Below are positions 31,101-40,142 of a DNA stretch of 64,000 nucleotides, in pieces (the stretch's first letter is position 1; every line of letters starts with the position of its first letter). Under the pieces are notes generated by a model. That model was not told the DNA's origin. It did no database searches and saw only the letters and a list, made by a program, of their open reading frames with translations. Made by a program: the position numbers and the translations under genes. Source of the DNA: Colwellia sp. (GTDB taxonomy: Bacteria; Pseudomonadota; Gammaproteobacteria; Enterobacterales; Alteromonadaceae); contig JABSOZ010000005.1 in NCBI GenBank assembly GCA_013215295.1, positions 62,001 to 126,000 of the forward strand, written 5' to 3'.

Positions 31101-31279
31101 TCTTAGGCGTTATTCCATTAGTGATGTCTTCAGGTGCGGGGGCAAGTAGCCGAATATTCCTAGGCATTACGGTACTTTCTGGTATGTTAGCTGCCACTAT
31201 ATTGGGGACCTTATTAGTACCTTACTTCTTTATGGTGATCCAGCGTATGCGTGAAAAAATTAAAGGTACAGCGAGTTGA
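28172..31279 (+). CDS. RND multidrug efflux transporter, HAE-1 family
   Basis: Inner-membrane proton-driven pump of 1,035 residues, the normal size for AcrB/MexF homologues. Twelve membrane helices in two pseudo-repeats with large periplasmic loops. The proton-relay pair is in VVDDAIIVIENVER (helix 4), and the helix-10 Lys is in STKTAILIVEFAMELR. Start ATG has AGGG upstream. Probably exports amphiphilic compounds with the adaptor encoded just upstream; substrates cannot be predicted. Confidence 0.95.
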   Translation: MISKTFIQRPKFAFVISIVITLAGLIAMGLLPVNMYPEITPPQVQISAVYPGASAQVVEESVIRPIEEKINGVEDMMYIESTASNNGSATITVFFKVGTDADMAQVNVQNRVALAQSSLPSEVTRQGVTVKKKSSSMLMAINLFSEQEGLDQLFLSNYATNSLTEPLGRIPGVAEASVMGEMTYSMRAWLRPDRMASLGVTVTEVKQALQEQNIIVAAGKLGASPSLPNQQFEYSIQAKGRLKTVEEFGATIIRARSNGNFVRLSDIARLELGAQDYGTKARLNGKETAFLVIYQLPGANATEVARLVKLEMKKLSERFPDGLEYVIPYDTTEFIIRSIEEVKTTLFQAVGLVILVVFLFLQNWRATLIPTIAIPVSLIGTFAFMLVMGYTINTITLFGLVLAIGIVVDDAIIVIENVERILKEEQLEIKEAVTKAMEQVSGPIIATTLVLLAVFVPVAFMPGITGELYKQFSVTISFAVIISSINALTLSPALCTVLLSKDNMKPIKWLAPFERGIKKMTGSYTTGVNFLLKRAARVGIVVGLLFLATGWLTASVPTGFVPGEDQGYVFLDIQLPDAASSNRTQALIDKITPMIKADPAVSDIITVSGFSLLGGAGSNNGLGIIMLKDWEERTDKELQLRQVIRRLMGQLWTMPDAQIMIFNPPPIPGLGTSSGFEFKLQDSEGRSPTDLAQVMNGLIYEANQRPELNRVFSTYRANVPQYFLEVDRNKAKAQGVLLSDIFLTLQAQLGSMYINDFSQFGRTYKVTIQAETEFRKDPSDLRHYFVRNKDGEMVPLTTLAKLEPILGPTSISHFNLYRSASITGQATAGHSSGEAIAIMEELAENLPQGYIFEWAGQSKQEIEAGNLAPILFGLALLFVYLFLVAQYESWTIPFSVLAAVPLALFGSMLTLYILGMENNIYAQVGLVLLIGLSTKTAILIVEFAMELRAAGKSIMEAALDAARLRFRAVLMTALSFILGVIPLVMSSGAGASSRIFLGITVLSGMLAATILGTLLVPYFFMVIQRMREKIKGTAS

Positions 31280-31335
31280 TTTTTTAAAGGTTAACTAGTA
31301 AGCCCAATGATTAACTACCTGTTCTTCTAAATTAT

Positions 31336-31374
31336 AAAATGACTTTTTATTTATTTGAAAAGTCATTTTTTTTG
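31336..31374 (+). terminator. Rho-independent terminator after the RND operon
   Basis: An 11-bp perfect stem AAATGACTTTT/AAAAGTCATTT with a 10-nt loop followed by a run of T, about 57 bp after the pump stop. Confidence 0.85.
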
Positions 31375-31494
31375 TCATTTATTCTTACAGTTACTGACAT
31401 TTATCTCACAATTATTAGACATTAAGGTTACTGAATTAAACAGGTGTTGTTAATGATAATAGCGTTCTACTCTATTACATCAAACGGTTTAAAC

Positions 31495-33600
31495 ATGTCG
31501 ACAATATGGAATATCAAACAAGGACGTTTATCGAAAACGAAAGTAGCTTTAGCACTCATTTCGCTTTTTTCACTATCAGTTTCATCTTATGCTTTTTCAA
31601 GTGAATCCCTTCAACAAGTACAGACAAAAACAGTAAAGACTAATGACGAACCGATAGAGGTTATCGAAGTTAAGTCTCGTCGTAATCAGGCAAACTCAGA
31701 AGTGTCTTATGAAACGCAAAAGCTATTTAAAATTGCCGGACTTGATCATGACCCACTGAGTGCCGTTTATAGTATGCCTGGTGTTGTTTATGCTGGCGGA
31801 GATGATGGCGGAGAGCCGGCAATTCGTGGTTCATCACCCGATGACAATGCTTTTTATATTGATGATATGCCCGTGGGATATATTTTCCATCTGTTCGGCG
31901 ATAGTATTTTTAATGAAAATGTAGTCGGAGATTTCTCCCTTCACCCTGCGGCTTTTGGCAGTCAATACGGCAATGCGACGGGCGGTGTTTTTGATGTCAA
32001 ACTACGCGACCCTCGTAATCAAGACTTCAAAACTATCGTAGATGCGAGTTTGATGAAGGCAGGCGTAATGATTGAAAGCGGTGTTAATGACGACCAGGCC
32101 TTTTATTTATCATATCGCCGAAGTTTGATTCATTTGTTTTTACCTGAGGGTGAAGAAGAAGATGGCTACACGATTTTTAAAGCGCCAGTCAGTGACGACT
32201 ATCAAGGAAAATACCAATGGCTTATTGGTGATGATCATAAGCTAACTTTTACTTTAACAGGGGCAAGTGACGTTGGTGGTATCAATGTATCGAAAGCATC
32301 AGAAGAAGGCCGTATAGATCCGGATTTTATCGGTGACTTAACAATAAAAAGTAAATTTGATAGCCAAGGCATATCATGGCAGTACTATGGCGATAGTGGC
32401 CGATTAATGCATTTAACCGCAGGACATACCATTGAAAAATCTGAAGAGTCTTATGGCGAAGGGCAATTTATTAATCTTGAAAGAGAATCTTACAATGTTA
32501 GGTTTCTCTACCAAATTGACTGGTTTGATTCGCATAAGTTGATAACCGGCATTGATTTAAGTAATGATGAAAGTACCTATAGCTTTGATGCAATACCTTA
32601 TTACTGTACTGATCATGACCCTGATTGTGAAAGCAAAAAAGGAGACAGAGTTCAAGGGAAAGACAGTCTGACCAGTAATAATAGCGCTATTTATTTTAAT
32701 GATATTTGGTCGTTCGATGAAAGCTGGTCTTTAGAAATGGGCTTGCGGGCCGAGTATAATGACTTCACTGAGCAAGAGTTTGTTCATCCACGAGTATCGC
32801 TTAACTGGTATGTAAATAACGATTTAACCATAAAAGCCAAAACAGGTACTTATAATCAATTTCCAGATCTTGAAACCGTCTTAAAAGAAGTCGGGAATCC
32901 TCAGCTAAAATCACCTAAAGCAACACACTACTCTTTGAATTTTACTTATCAGGTCAATGATTTATGGCAGAGTTCTATTGATTTATATTATAAAGATTTA
33001 GGCGATTTAGCGCGTTCACTGGATGAAGATGATATTAATGCTAATTTACGTTACAGCAATGATTTATCGGGCACTGCAAAAGGTTTAGAGTGGGTTGTGA
33101 GACGAGAAGAGGCTGATGGTTGGTATGGTTGGGCGTCATTGAGCTGGTCGAAGAGTGACCGAACTGATGATTTTACCAAAGTCACGACTGAGTATTATTT
33201 AGATACTCCGTTGCTGGCAAATATGGTGGCAAACTATAAATGGAATGAAAAATGGGATTTTGGCGTAAAACTTAGTATTAGAAGTGGCGCAAAATATACC
33301 CCTATTGTAGGTTTATATGACAACCCTGATCATCAAGGATTTTACCTTCCTGCTTATGGGGATTTGAATTCTAAAACCCTGCCGACATATCATCGTCTTG
33401 ATATTCAAGCTAATTACAAAACAACCCTTTGGGGTAATAAAGCTGAGTGGACATTTGCCCTATTAAACGCAACGGGCAGTGAGAATATTTCTGGCTATTA
33501 TTATGCACCTGATGGCACTGAAACTTTAACGGATTATAAAATTGAAGGAGAAGAGGGAATGGAGTCATTTCCTTCTATTGGTGTAAAAATTCAATTCTAG
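31495..33600 (+). CDS. TonB-dependent outer-membrane receptor
   Basis: About 701 residues. Signal peptide (VALALISLFSLSVSSYAFS), a TonB-box-like EPIEVIEVKS, a plug domain (PGVVYAGGDDGGEPAIRGSSPDDNAFYIDD is split by typical plug motifs), and a 22-strand barrel ending in the outer-membrane-type terminal Phe (IGVKIQF). The frame opens with GTG at 31444, but the signal peptide starts best at the ATG at 31495. Ligand unknown; no siderophore or sugar genes lie nearby. Independent of the RND operon because a terminator separates them. Confidence 0.9.
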   Translation: MSTIWNIKQGRLSKTKVALALISLFSLSVSSYAFSSESLQQVQTKTVKTNDEPIEVIEVKSRRNQANSEVSYETQKLFKIAGLDHDPLSAVYSMPGVVYAGGDDGGEPAIRGSSPDDNAFYIDDMPVGYIFHLFGDSIFNENVVGDFSLHPAAFGSQYGNATGGVFDVKLRDPRNQDFKTIVDASLMKAGVMIESGVNDDQAFYLSYRRSLIHLFLPEGEEEDGYTIFKAPVSDDYQGKYQWLIGDDHKLTFTLTGASDVGGINVSKASEEGRIDPDFIGDLTIKSKFDSQGISWQYYGDSGRLMHLTAGHTIEKSEESYGEGQFINLERESYNVRFLYQIDWFDSHKLITGIDLSNDESTYSFDAIPYYCTDHDPDCESKKGDRVQGKDSLTSNNSAIYFNDIWSFDESWSLEMGLRAEYNDFTEQEFVHPRVSLNWYVNNDLTIKAKTGTYNQFPDLETVLKEVGNPQLKSPKATHYSLNFTYQVNDLWQSSIDLYYKDLGDLARSLDEDDINANLRYSNDLSGTAKGLEWVVRREEADGWYGWASLSWSKSDRTDDFTKVTTEYYLDTPLLANMVANYKWNEKWDFGVKLSIRSGAKYTPIVGLYDNPDHQGFYLPAYGDLNSKTLPTYHRLDIQANYKTTLWGNKAEWTFALLNATGSENISGYYYAPDGTETLTDYKIEGEEGMESFPSIGVKIQF

Positions 33601-33747
33601 ATTTGTTGATAAACGTCATCGGTACTTTATCTAAATAAACTCTTTTGATAGAATGCGCATCTTTGGCCAATATTGATTAAATCAGTGTTGGCTTTATGTC
33701 AATCTACAGCACCAGATTTACGCTCTGGCTGGCTCAATGGTATTATT

Positions 33748-34725
33748 ATGCAAAACATCACTGTGTGCGCACTTTATAAATTTGTGCGCTTAGAAAACTT
33801 CGAACAACTCAAATCCCCTTTATTATCAGTAATGTTAGATAACGACGTTAAAGGTACGTTATTACTTGCCAATGAAGGCATTAACGGCACGATTGCAGGC
33901 ACGCCATCAGGTATTGATGCGGTATTAGCCCATTTAGAAAATGATCAGCGTTTAAGCAATGTTTCTCATAAATACTCATATGCCGATGAAAACCCTTTTC
34001 AGCGCAGCAAAGTTAAATTGAAGAAAGAAATTGTCACCATGGGCGTTGAGGGAATTGACCCATTATTAACCGTGGGCACCTATGTAAAACCGAAAGATTG
34101 GAATGCACTTATTTCAGATCCTGAAGTATTACTTGTTGATACCCGTAACGACTACGAAGTTGAGATTGGTACTTTTGAAAACGCGGTGAACCCAAAGACT
34201 GATACTTTTCGTGAATTTCCTGAATATGTAGCCAAAAATTTAGATAAAAATAAACACAAAAAAGTAGCAATGTTTTGTACCGGCGGCATCCGTTGCGAAA
34301 AATCAACAGCTTACTTGAAAGAACAAGGTTTTGAAAATGTTTATCATCTTGAAGGTGGTGTACTTAAATACTTAGAAGAAGTTGAGCAAGACAAATCTAT
34401 GTGGCAAGGCGAATGTTTTGTTTTTGATAGCCGTGTTGCAGTCAAACATGGATTAGAACAAGGACAATATGATCAATGTTTTGCTTGTCGTTACCCTATA
34501 ACCGAAGAAGAAAAGCAAAACGAACATTATGTTAAAGGTGTTAGTTGTCATCGCTGTTTTGATAAATATACCGATGAACAACGTAGTGGTTTTGCAGAAC
34601 GAGAACGTCAAATTAATTTAGCTAACCAACGTGGTGAAAAGCATATTGGCGGTCATGTTCAAGGTGTTATTGATCAAAGACGTAAAGACAAAGTCGCAGG
34701 TAAAAAAGCTCAATCAGAAAAATAA
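33748..34725 (+). CDS. trhO: tRNA uridine-34 hydroxylase TrhO (YceA/UPF0176)
   Basis: Rhodanese-like enzyme that hydroxylates U34 of certain tRNAs to ho5U, an early step toward (m)cmo5U. 325 residues from the ATG at 33748: an N-terminal ferredoxin-like domain, a rhodanese domain with the active-site loop around C177 ([12 protein letters not shown]), and a C-terminal Cys-rich tail ([16 protein letters not shown]). The open frame begins 75 bp earlier, but that segment lacks family similarity. Confidence 0.94.
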   Translation: MQNITVCALYKFVRLENFEQLKSPLLSVMLDNDVKGTLLLANEGINGTIAGTPSGIDAVLAHLENDQRLSNVSHKYSYADENPFQRSKVKLKKEIVTMGVEGIDPLLTVGTYVKPKDWNALISDPEVLLVDTRNDYEVEIGTFENAVNPKTDTFREFPEYVAKNLDKNKHKKVAMFCTGGIRCEKSTAYLKEQGFENVYHLEGGVLKYLEEVEQDKSMWQGECFVFDSRVAVKHGLEQGQYDQCFACRYPITEEEKQNEHYVKGVSCHRCFDKYTDEQRSGFAERERQINLANQRGEKHIGGHVQGVIDQRRKDKVAGKKAQSEK

Positions 34726-34754
34726 CTACCGTTAATAATTAATTGTTTTTCAAT

Positions 34755-34783
34755 AAAAAAGCGACTCAATGAGTCGCTTTTTA
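34755..34783. terminator. Rho-independent terminator after trhO
   Basis: Stem AAAAGCGACTC/GAGTCGCTTTT with a tight 3-nt loop and flanking A/T-runs, 30 bp after the trhO stop. Symmetric enough to act on both strands. Confidence 0.88.
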
Positions 34784-34800
34784 TGTTCAGGAAGAACGGT

Positions 34801-35000
34801 ATGTCGTGATGCCATGGATGGCAAGGAACGACGATATTCAGGAAGAACGGTCATGATTTTAGTTCCAGACAAATCATAAGTACCTACATCCATATAGGCA
34901 ATGTCGTGATGCCATGGATGGCAAGGAACGACGATGTTCAGGAAGAACGGTCATGATTTTAGTTCCAGACAAATCATAAGTACCTACATCCATGTAGGCA
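34801..35000. repeat. Two tandem copies of a 100-bp repeat unit
   Basis: Units 34801-34900 and 34901-35000 differ at only two bases (A/G at 34835/34935 and 34894/34994). Partial copies flank them: 16 bases on the left (34785-34800) and 12 on the right (35001-35012). Each unit holds several small palindromes: GTCGT...ACGAC around TGCCAT-GG-ATGGCA; ATGATTT...AAATCAT; and CCTACAT-CC-ATGTAGG (perfect only in the second copy). No gene is encoded. It fills the gap between the trhO terminator and the metK stop. Confidence 0.95.
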
Positions 35001-35030
35001 ATGTCGTGATGCTAATGAGCAGCGTTCTTA

Positions 35031-36218
35031 TTATAAACCAGCTGCTTGGCGAAGCGCGTCAGCTTTGTCTGTGCGTTCCCATGTGAAAGCGGTAAAAGTA
35101 TCATCACCAACAGTTACTTCTACAGGTGTACGTCCGAAATGTCCGTAAGCTGCTGTCATTTGATACATAGGGTGTAACAAATCAAGCATCTTAGTAATAC
35201 CGTAAGGTCTTAAATCAAAATGTTCTCTCACTAATTCAATCAACTTTGCTTCAGGTACTTTACCGGTATCAAAGGTTTCAATTGAAATTGAAGTAGGCTC
35301 AGCAACACCAATCGCATATGAAATCTGAATTTCACAACGATCAGCTAAACCAGCAGCAACAATATTTTTTGCAACATAACGGCCAGCATAAGCAGCACTG
35401 CGATCAACTTTTGATGGATCTTTACCTGAGAAAGCACCACCGCCATGTCGAGCCATGCCGCCATAAGTATCAACAATTATTTTACGACCAGTTAAACCAC
35501 AATCGCCTACAGGTCCGCCAATAACGAAACGTCCGGTTGGATTGATAAAGTACTTAGTATCTTTTGTTAATAATTCAGCAGGTAACACCGCTTTTATGAT
35601 GTTTTCCATTACAGCTTCGTGTAAATCTTCTTGAGAAATTTCTGGATTATGTTGAGTTGACAAAACTACAGCGTCAATCGCTACAGGTTTGTTATTTTCA
35701 TAAATAAAAGTCACTTGAGATTTTGCATCAGGGCGTAACCAAGGCAAAACACCTGATTTACGCATTTCAGCTTGGCGCTCTACTAAACGGTGAGAATAAA
35801 ATATTGGTGCAGGCATTAATGTTTCAGTTTCATTCGTTGCATAACCAAACATTAAACCTTGATCACCAGCACCTTGATCTTCTGGATTCGCACGATCAAC
35901 ACCTTGAGCAATCTCAGGAGACTGTTGACCAATTAAATTCATAATGCCACACGTTTCGCCATCAAAACCTACATCTGAAGAGGTATAGCCAATATTGCTG
36001 ATAACGTTACGGGTAATTGTTTCTAAATCAACCCATGCTGTAGTGGATACTTCACCTGAAATAATAGCTACACCAGTTTTCACCATCGTTTCACAGGCAA
36101 CACGAGCGTTCTTATCTTTTGCGATAATAGCATCAAGTACCGCATCAGAAATTTGATCGGCGATTTTATCTGGGTGACCTTCAGAAACTGATTCAGAAGT
36201 GAAAAAATGAGTAGACAT
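35031..36218 (-). CDS. metK: S-adenosylmethionine synthetase
   Basis: Makes SAM from methionine and ATP. 395 residues with [18 protein letters not shown] at the N-terminus, the ATP-binding [12 protein letters not shown], the [19 protein letters not shown] segment and a C-terminal domain of normal length. Its upstream region carries tandem met-box-like sequences. Confidence 0.98.
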   Translation of the reverse strand: MSTHFFTSESVSEGHPDKIADQISDAVLDAIIAKDKNARVACETMVKTGVAIISGEVSTTAWVDLETITRNVISNIGYTSSDVGFDGETCGIMNLIGQQSPEIAQGVDRANPEDQGAGDQGLMFGYATNETETLMPAPIFYSHRLVERQAEMRKSGVLPWLRPDAKSQVTFIYENNKPVAIDAVVLSTQHNPEISQEDLHEAVMENIIKAVLPAELLTKDTKYFINPTGRFVIGGPVGDCGLTGRKIIVDTYGGMARHGGGAFSGKDPSKVDRSAAYAGRYVAKNIVAAGLADRCEIQISYAIGVAEPTSISIETFDTGKVPEAKLIELVREHFDLRPYGITKMLDLLHPMYQMTAAYGHFGRTPVEVTVGDDTFTAFTWERTDKADALRQAAGL

Positions 36219-36301
36219 ATAACCTCAGGAAAATATAAAAATTAAAGATATTTTGTAATTGAAGTCATTCTAACTGCAAGATTGAATATTTTCTAGTTTT
36301 T

Positions 36302-36325
36302 TTACGCCTAGATGGCTAAACGTCC
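36302..36325. promoter_or_regulatory. Candidate MetJ operator (three tandem met boxes)
   Basis: Three contiguous 8-mers TTACGCCT, AGATGGCT and AAACGTCC match the met-box consensus AGACGTCT at 5, 6 and 6 of 8 positions, about 85-105 bp upstream of the metK start. MetJ-SAM represses metK through such tandem boxes in other gammaproteobacteria. The 8-bp phasing is the main support. Confidence 0.55.
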
Positions 36326-36348
36326 GAAAATAATTGTCAATTGTTGAT

Positions 36349-37197
36349 CTATAACAGAGGAAGTGGTTGAAGTGAGCTTTTTTTCTCAAACAAGGTCGAC
36401 ATTAATTTTTCTTGATGGTGTGTTACTTGCGAACTGAAAAATGTTTGTTGGAAGACGTGATCTCCACTTGCCAATAAATTATTATCACTCAGTTGTCTCA
36501 TCAGTTGTTCGGTAACCGGTAGTGCGGTTTCCATTATCGTTATTTTGTCACCGATAATCTCTTGTATCATAGTGCCAACAAAAGGGTAATGCGTACAACC
36601 AAGAACGAGCTTATCAATATTGTTTTTAAGTAAAGGTTGTAATAAATCGTTTAACAGTAGACGACACTCCTTACTTTCATGTAATCCTTGCTCAATAAGT
36701 TCAACAAGTCCAGCACAAGGCTGAATGATGGTTTGTGCACCATTTTTATGTTTATTAACCAGTGCTAAAAAGCGATGGTTAATAGCGGTTGCCTCGGTTA
36801 CCAGTAAGGCTATTCGTTGTGTTTTACTGTGTAGTGCTGCGGGTTTTATTGCAGGCTCAACACCAATAATGGGAATATTGACCCTTGAACGCAATTGATC
36901 GATAGCAATAACGGTCGCGGTATTACAGGCAACAACAATCGCTTTAACATTTTGTTTAATTAGCCAATCAGCAAGTTTATTTACCCGTTCTATAATGACG
37001 GTTGATGATTTATCTCCGTATGGAGCAAATAGGCTATCAGCAACATAAATTAGACTTTCATTAGGTAAGTATTGATGAATACATTTAGCTATCGATAAAC
37101 CACCCACTCCCGAGTCGAATATGCCAATAGCTTGGTCTTTTACACTACTTTCGTTTGAGGTGATTTTAGCTGGCAGTACGGCGCTATATTGTGTCAT
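36349..37197 (-). CDS. murI: Glutamate racemase
   Basis: Supplies D-glutamate for peptidoglycan without PLP. 282 residues. The catalytic pair is in VVACNTAT (C91) and LGCTHYPF, and the substrate-binding DSGVGGLS starts at residue 28. An N-terminal extension of about 20 residues precedes the fold. Upstream of metK on the same strand with a 130-bp gap holding the MetJ-like operator. Confidence 0.95.
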   Translation of the reverse strand: MTQYSAVLPAKITSNESSVKDQAIGIFDSGVGGLSIAKCIHQYLPNESLIYVADSLFAPYGDKSSTVIIERVNKLADWLIKQNVKAIVVACNTATVIAIDQLRSRVNIPIIGVEPAIKPAALHSKTQRIALLVTEATAINHRFLALVNKHKNGAQTIIQPCAGLVELIEQGLHESKECRLLLNDLLQPLLKNNIDKLVLGCTHYPFVGTMIQEIIGDKITIMETALPVTEQLMRQLSDNNLLASGDHVFQQTFFSSQVTHHQEKLMSTLFEKKSSLQPLPLL

Positions 37198-37356
37198 TAT
37201 TTGTTACGTATTGGCTCAACATTTAAAGTTTGAGTCTGTTATATTAATTTTAAGTTTTAAAGTAAAGTTTACCCTGTGGTATTCCCCTTCATAATATCAG
37301 CAATAGCTTCATTCATCCTTACTAAATAACGTCCAGTACATTAAAAGAGAACATAA

Positions 37357-38640
37357 ATGCAAAGCGATGTGTCATTAAAGCGAATAAAACAATTTCCACC
37401 TCTGTTGTGGATCATTTTATTTGGTGCCTTTATTACCCGTGGTAGTTTTTACATGGTGTGGCCATTTCTTTCTATTATTTTATATCAACGCTTTGGAATT
37501 TCAGCAACAGAGGTTGGACTGATCTTATCTGTTGCAGCTTTAGTTTCAGTGTTTGTTGGCTTCCTCGGCGGTACCTTATCCGACAAATTAGGTCGACACC
37601 AATTAATGTACACCAGTGGTGTTTTGTACGTTTTTGCCTTTACTTACCTAGCACAAGCAAACACGTTAGCTGAATACGTTATTGTTATTACGTTATGCTC
37701 AATTGCTAAAGCCTTATGGGAGCCACCAACTTCAGCATTAATTGGCGATATTGTGCCTGATAGCCAAACCCGCGAATTGGCTATGCAAATGCGATATTTT
37801 GTTGTTAATGCAGGAGCGGCCATTGGACCTATGGCAGGCGTGTGGTTTGGGTTAACGGGAGAGCAGTCTAGCTTTTATATAACGGCTGGCGCTTTTGCAG
37901 GTTTACTCGTCGTACTTTATTTTGGTTTTAAAGCCCATGGCAAAGTCGAGCTGGGGAAAAGTCATACTAACAATGATGAAAGTCAGCCAAAAACTGTCAA
38001 TGCACCAGATAGTAGCTTTAAAACGACCCTCAATATTTTAATGCAAGACAAATTATTACAATGCCTTATTTTTGCAAACATCATTTGTATGTTCATCTAC
38101 GGGCAAATGGACTCATCGTTAATTCAATATCTAACCCGCGCTGAAGTCCCTGACCTGGTATTCTTAATTTCTGCAATGATTGGCGCTAACTCGTTATTAA
38201 TTATTTGCTGCCAGTTTATTCTATTAAAAATGATGGCGTCTATGGCATTAGAAAGTCGTATACAAATTGGTTTGCTCTTATTGGCCGCTTCACAAGCTTG
38301 GTTTGCGATTAACCCACTTGATTTTTTCTGGGGGTGGATAGGTGCCGTTTTAGTGATGAGTATTGCTGAAGCAATTTTATTTCCAACAATGAATGTGCAT
38401 ATCGATCGGCTGGCTCCGGCTCATTTGCGTGGAGCTTACTTTGGCGCCGCTTCATTTTATTCATTAGGTTTTGCGCTTGCACCCTTGATTGGCGGTTTTG
38501 TGCTTGATCAGTTTGGTGGATTTTGGTTATTTATGATGGCTTCATTACTTTGTTTTGTGGTGATTTATCTTTATCGAATTTTACCTCATTTAAATCGACC
38601 TGATTTTGATGCGTTTACTGTGGAGCCTAAATCTTTATAA
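37357..38640 (+). CDS. Major facilitator superfamily transporter (MdtH-like)
   Basis: 427 residues with about 12 membrane helices. The signature loop between helices 2 and 3 is GGTLSDKLGRHQLM, and ALWEPPTSALIGDIVPDSQTR follows in the helix 4-5 region. This resembles the MdtH/YceL-type drug:H+ antiporter branch. It stands alone between murI and the 6S RNA gene. Substrate cannot be inferred. Confidence 0.88.
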   Translation: MQSDVSLKRIKQFPPLLWIILFGAFITRGSFYMVWPFLSIILYQRFGISATEVGLILSVAALVSVFVGFLGGTLSDKLGRHQLMYTSGVLYVFAFTYLAQANTLAEYVIVITLCSIAKALWEPPTSALIGDIVPDSQTRELAMQMRYFVVNAGAAIGPMAGVWFGLTGEQSSFYITAGAFAGLLVVLYFGFKAHGKVELGKSHTNNDESQPKTVNAPDSSFKTTLNILMQDKLLQCLIFANIICMFIYGQMDSSLIQYLTRAEVPDLVFLISAMIGANSLLIICCQFILLKMMASMALESRIQIGLLLLAASQAWFAINPLDFFWGWIGAVLVMSIAEAILFPTMNVHIDRLAPAHLRGAYFGAASFYSLGFALAPLIGGFVLDQFGGFWLFMMASLLCFVVIYLYRILPHLNRPDFDAFTVEPKSL

Positions 38641-38763
38641 AAGAGTGTTACTTAGAATCGTAAGTGCCATTTTTACTTGAAAGGGGGGGAGAGTTGCGCG
38701 GAGGTCTCCGGCATTAACTTATTTAATAACGAGTAAAAGTTAATGAAATAAATATAAATAAAA

Positions 38764-38946
38764 TGTGCTTCCAAGGTGCCGCAGTCGACTTTAGTCCTGA
38801 ACACCGTGTGTTCAGGGCGGAGGTATCATTTCAACCGTAGGCTTCCCGATACGAGCCGGGCTTGCACAATAGTAAATAATCAACTTCCTTAGGTAAAACT
38901 TATCGGCTCAGGGACATAGTTAACATACAAACACCCCAGAAGACAA
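38764..38946 (-). ncRNA. ssrS: 6S RNA
   Basis: On the minus strand, downstream of zapA as in E. coli. It contains GTCCCTGAGCCGATA, nearly identical to the conserved 5' part of 6S RNA. An 11-bp closing stem forms between CTTCTGGGGTG (38942-38932) and CACCTTGGAAG (38778-38768). GAAGCCTACGG and a strong apical hairpin CCTGAACAC/GTGTTCAGG also fit. About 180 nt, the family length. 6S RNA sequesters sigma-70 RNA polymerase in stationary phase. Exact ends are estimated. Confidence 0.9.
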
Positions 38947-39037
38947 AACTAGTATAGCTAATTTTTTTAAACGTATTAAGTGTTTTTTTGTAACTTATGA
39001 TTGTTTGTTTTTTTAGTGTACAGAGGTTGCTGAAATA

Positions 39038-39346
39038 TCAGGCTTTCTTGAGGTATTCGGATATTACAGCTTGTTTTATGGTGGTTTGAAGCAAGTCAAT
39101 TTTGCTTTGCATTGCGACACGTTCTTGTTCAAGCTCTTTTCGAGCAGCTAATAAATCATGTGATAAATTAAGTGCGGTCATGACAAGTGATTGTTCAGGT
39201 GTTTTAAGGGAGTCACTTTTACTGTCATCAAGTAAACGTTGATTCAATTCTTTCGCAGCCAATAGTAAAGACGATTCTTGCCCAGCAGGACATGAAATTT
39301 TTAGTCTTCTATTAGCAACTTCAACGGTAACCGAATGTTGACTCAT
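39038..39346 (-). CDS. zapA: Cell division protein ZapA
   Basis: Promotes FtsZ bundling at the Z-ring. 102 residues with the ZapA start (VEVANRRLKISCPAGQESSLLLAA), a MTALNLSHDLL segment and a C-terminal coiled coil. The conserved neighbourhood ssrS-zapA|ygfB supports it. Confidence 0.95.
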   Translation of the reverse strand: MSQHSVTVEVANRRLKISCPAGQESSLLLAAKELNQRLLDDSKSDSLKTPEQSLVMTALNLSHDLLAARKELEQERVAMQSKIDLLQTTIKQAVISEYLKKA

Positions 39347-39531
39347 AACAGGTTCATTCTCACAAAAACATCTTAATTAATAGTAATATATGCGTATCTC
39401 AGCACTATAGCGATGACCACTACACTATGCAAGCGTTCTCTAGGGATTTCTCCTTTTAATCTCTAGCATCATAAAAGCGCGAATGTTACGATACCTAGCA
39501 TTAACTCACGCATTTTATTGATGATTAAAAC

Positions 39532-40101
39532 ATGTCCAACGAAACCTCTTTAGACTTTGCTTCAGTGCAAGCAATACTCACTGCCGAAAGTATTACTGCG
39601 CATGGCGCTGAATTACACGGCGTATTAACTGGCCTTGTTTGTGCTGGTTTTACCTTTGAAAGTGATGATTACATCGCAATGATTAATGACTTATTTAACA
39701 ATGGCGAAGGTTTACCTCGTGAAGTTAAGTCAACGGTGAAGTCAATGTTCGCAAAAGTGTGGCACGACATTATTGATGATTCGTATAGCTTTCAACTCAT
39801 GTTACCTGATGATGACGAAAGTATTGTTGAACGTGGTCATGCATTAAGTGTTTGGGTACAAGGGTTTAATTTAGGCTTTGGTTTACAGCAAAAAGACAAA
39901 GCTGTGTACTCCGAAGATGTTAAAGAGGTACTTATTGATTTCGTTGAAATTGCCAATTTGTCTGACGAGATGGAAGAAGACGAAGACACAGAAAAAGCTT
40001 ACTTTGAAATAGCCGAATATGTCAGGATTTCTGCATTATTGTGTTTCACTGAATTAGGTTCGCCGCCAGAAAGTAAAAGCCCAGAAGAAACTATTCATTA
40101 A
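39532..40101 (+). CDS. ygfB: YgfB/UPF0149 family protein
   Basis: 189-residue acidic, helical protein of the UPF0149 family (YgfB/YecA type), function incompletely known. ITAHGAELHGVLTGLVCAGF and WVQGFNLGFGL are typical motifs. Divergent from zapA and 41 bp upstream of pepP, the order seen in E. coli. Confidence 0.92.
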   Translation: MSNETSLDFASVQAILTAESITAHGAELHGVLTGLVCAGFTFESDDYIAMINDLFNNGEGLPREVKSTVKSMFAKVWHDIIDDSYSFQLMLPDDDESIVERGHALSVWVQGFNLGFGLQQKDKAVYSEDVKEVLIDFVEIANLSDEMEEDEDTEKAYFEIAEYVRISALLCFTELGSPPESKSPEETIH

Positions 40102-40142
40102 TACAACCTAAACTGTACTCAAATGCTGAAAAGACTTAATTG

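Noticed and set aside
34785-35012. CRISPR array
   Set aside because: The repeated unit is 100 bp with no unique spacers and no cas genes; it is a plain tandem duplication.
36219-36348. SAM riboswitch upstream of metK
   Set aside because: The gap is short and lacks the conserved aptamer blocks; tandem met boxes explain regulation better.
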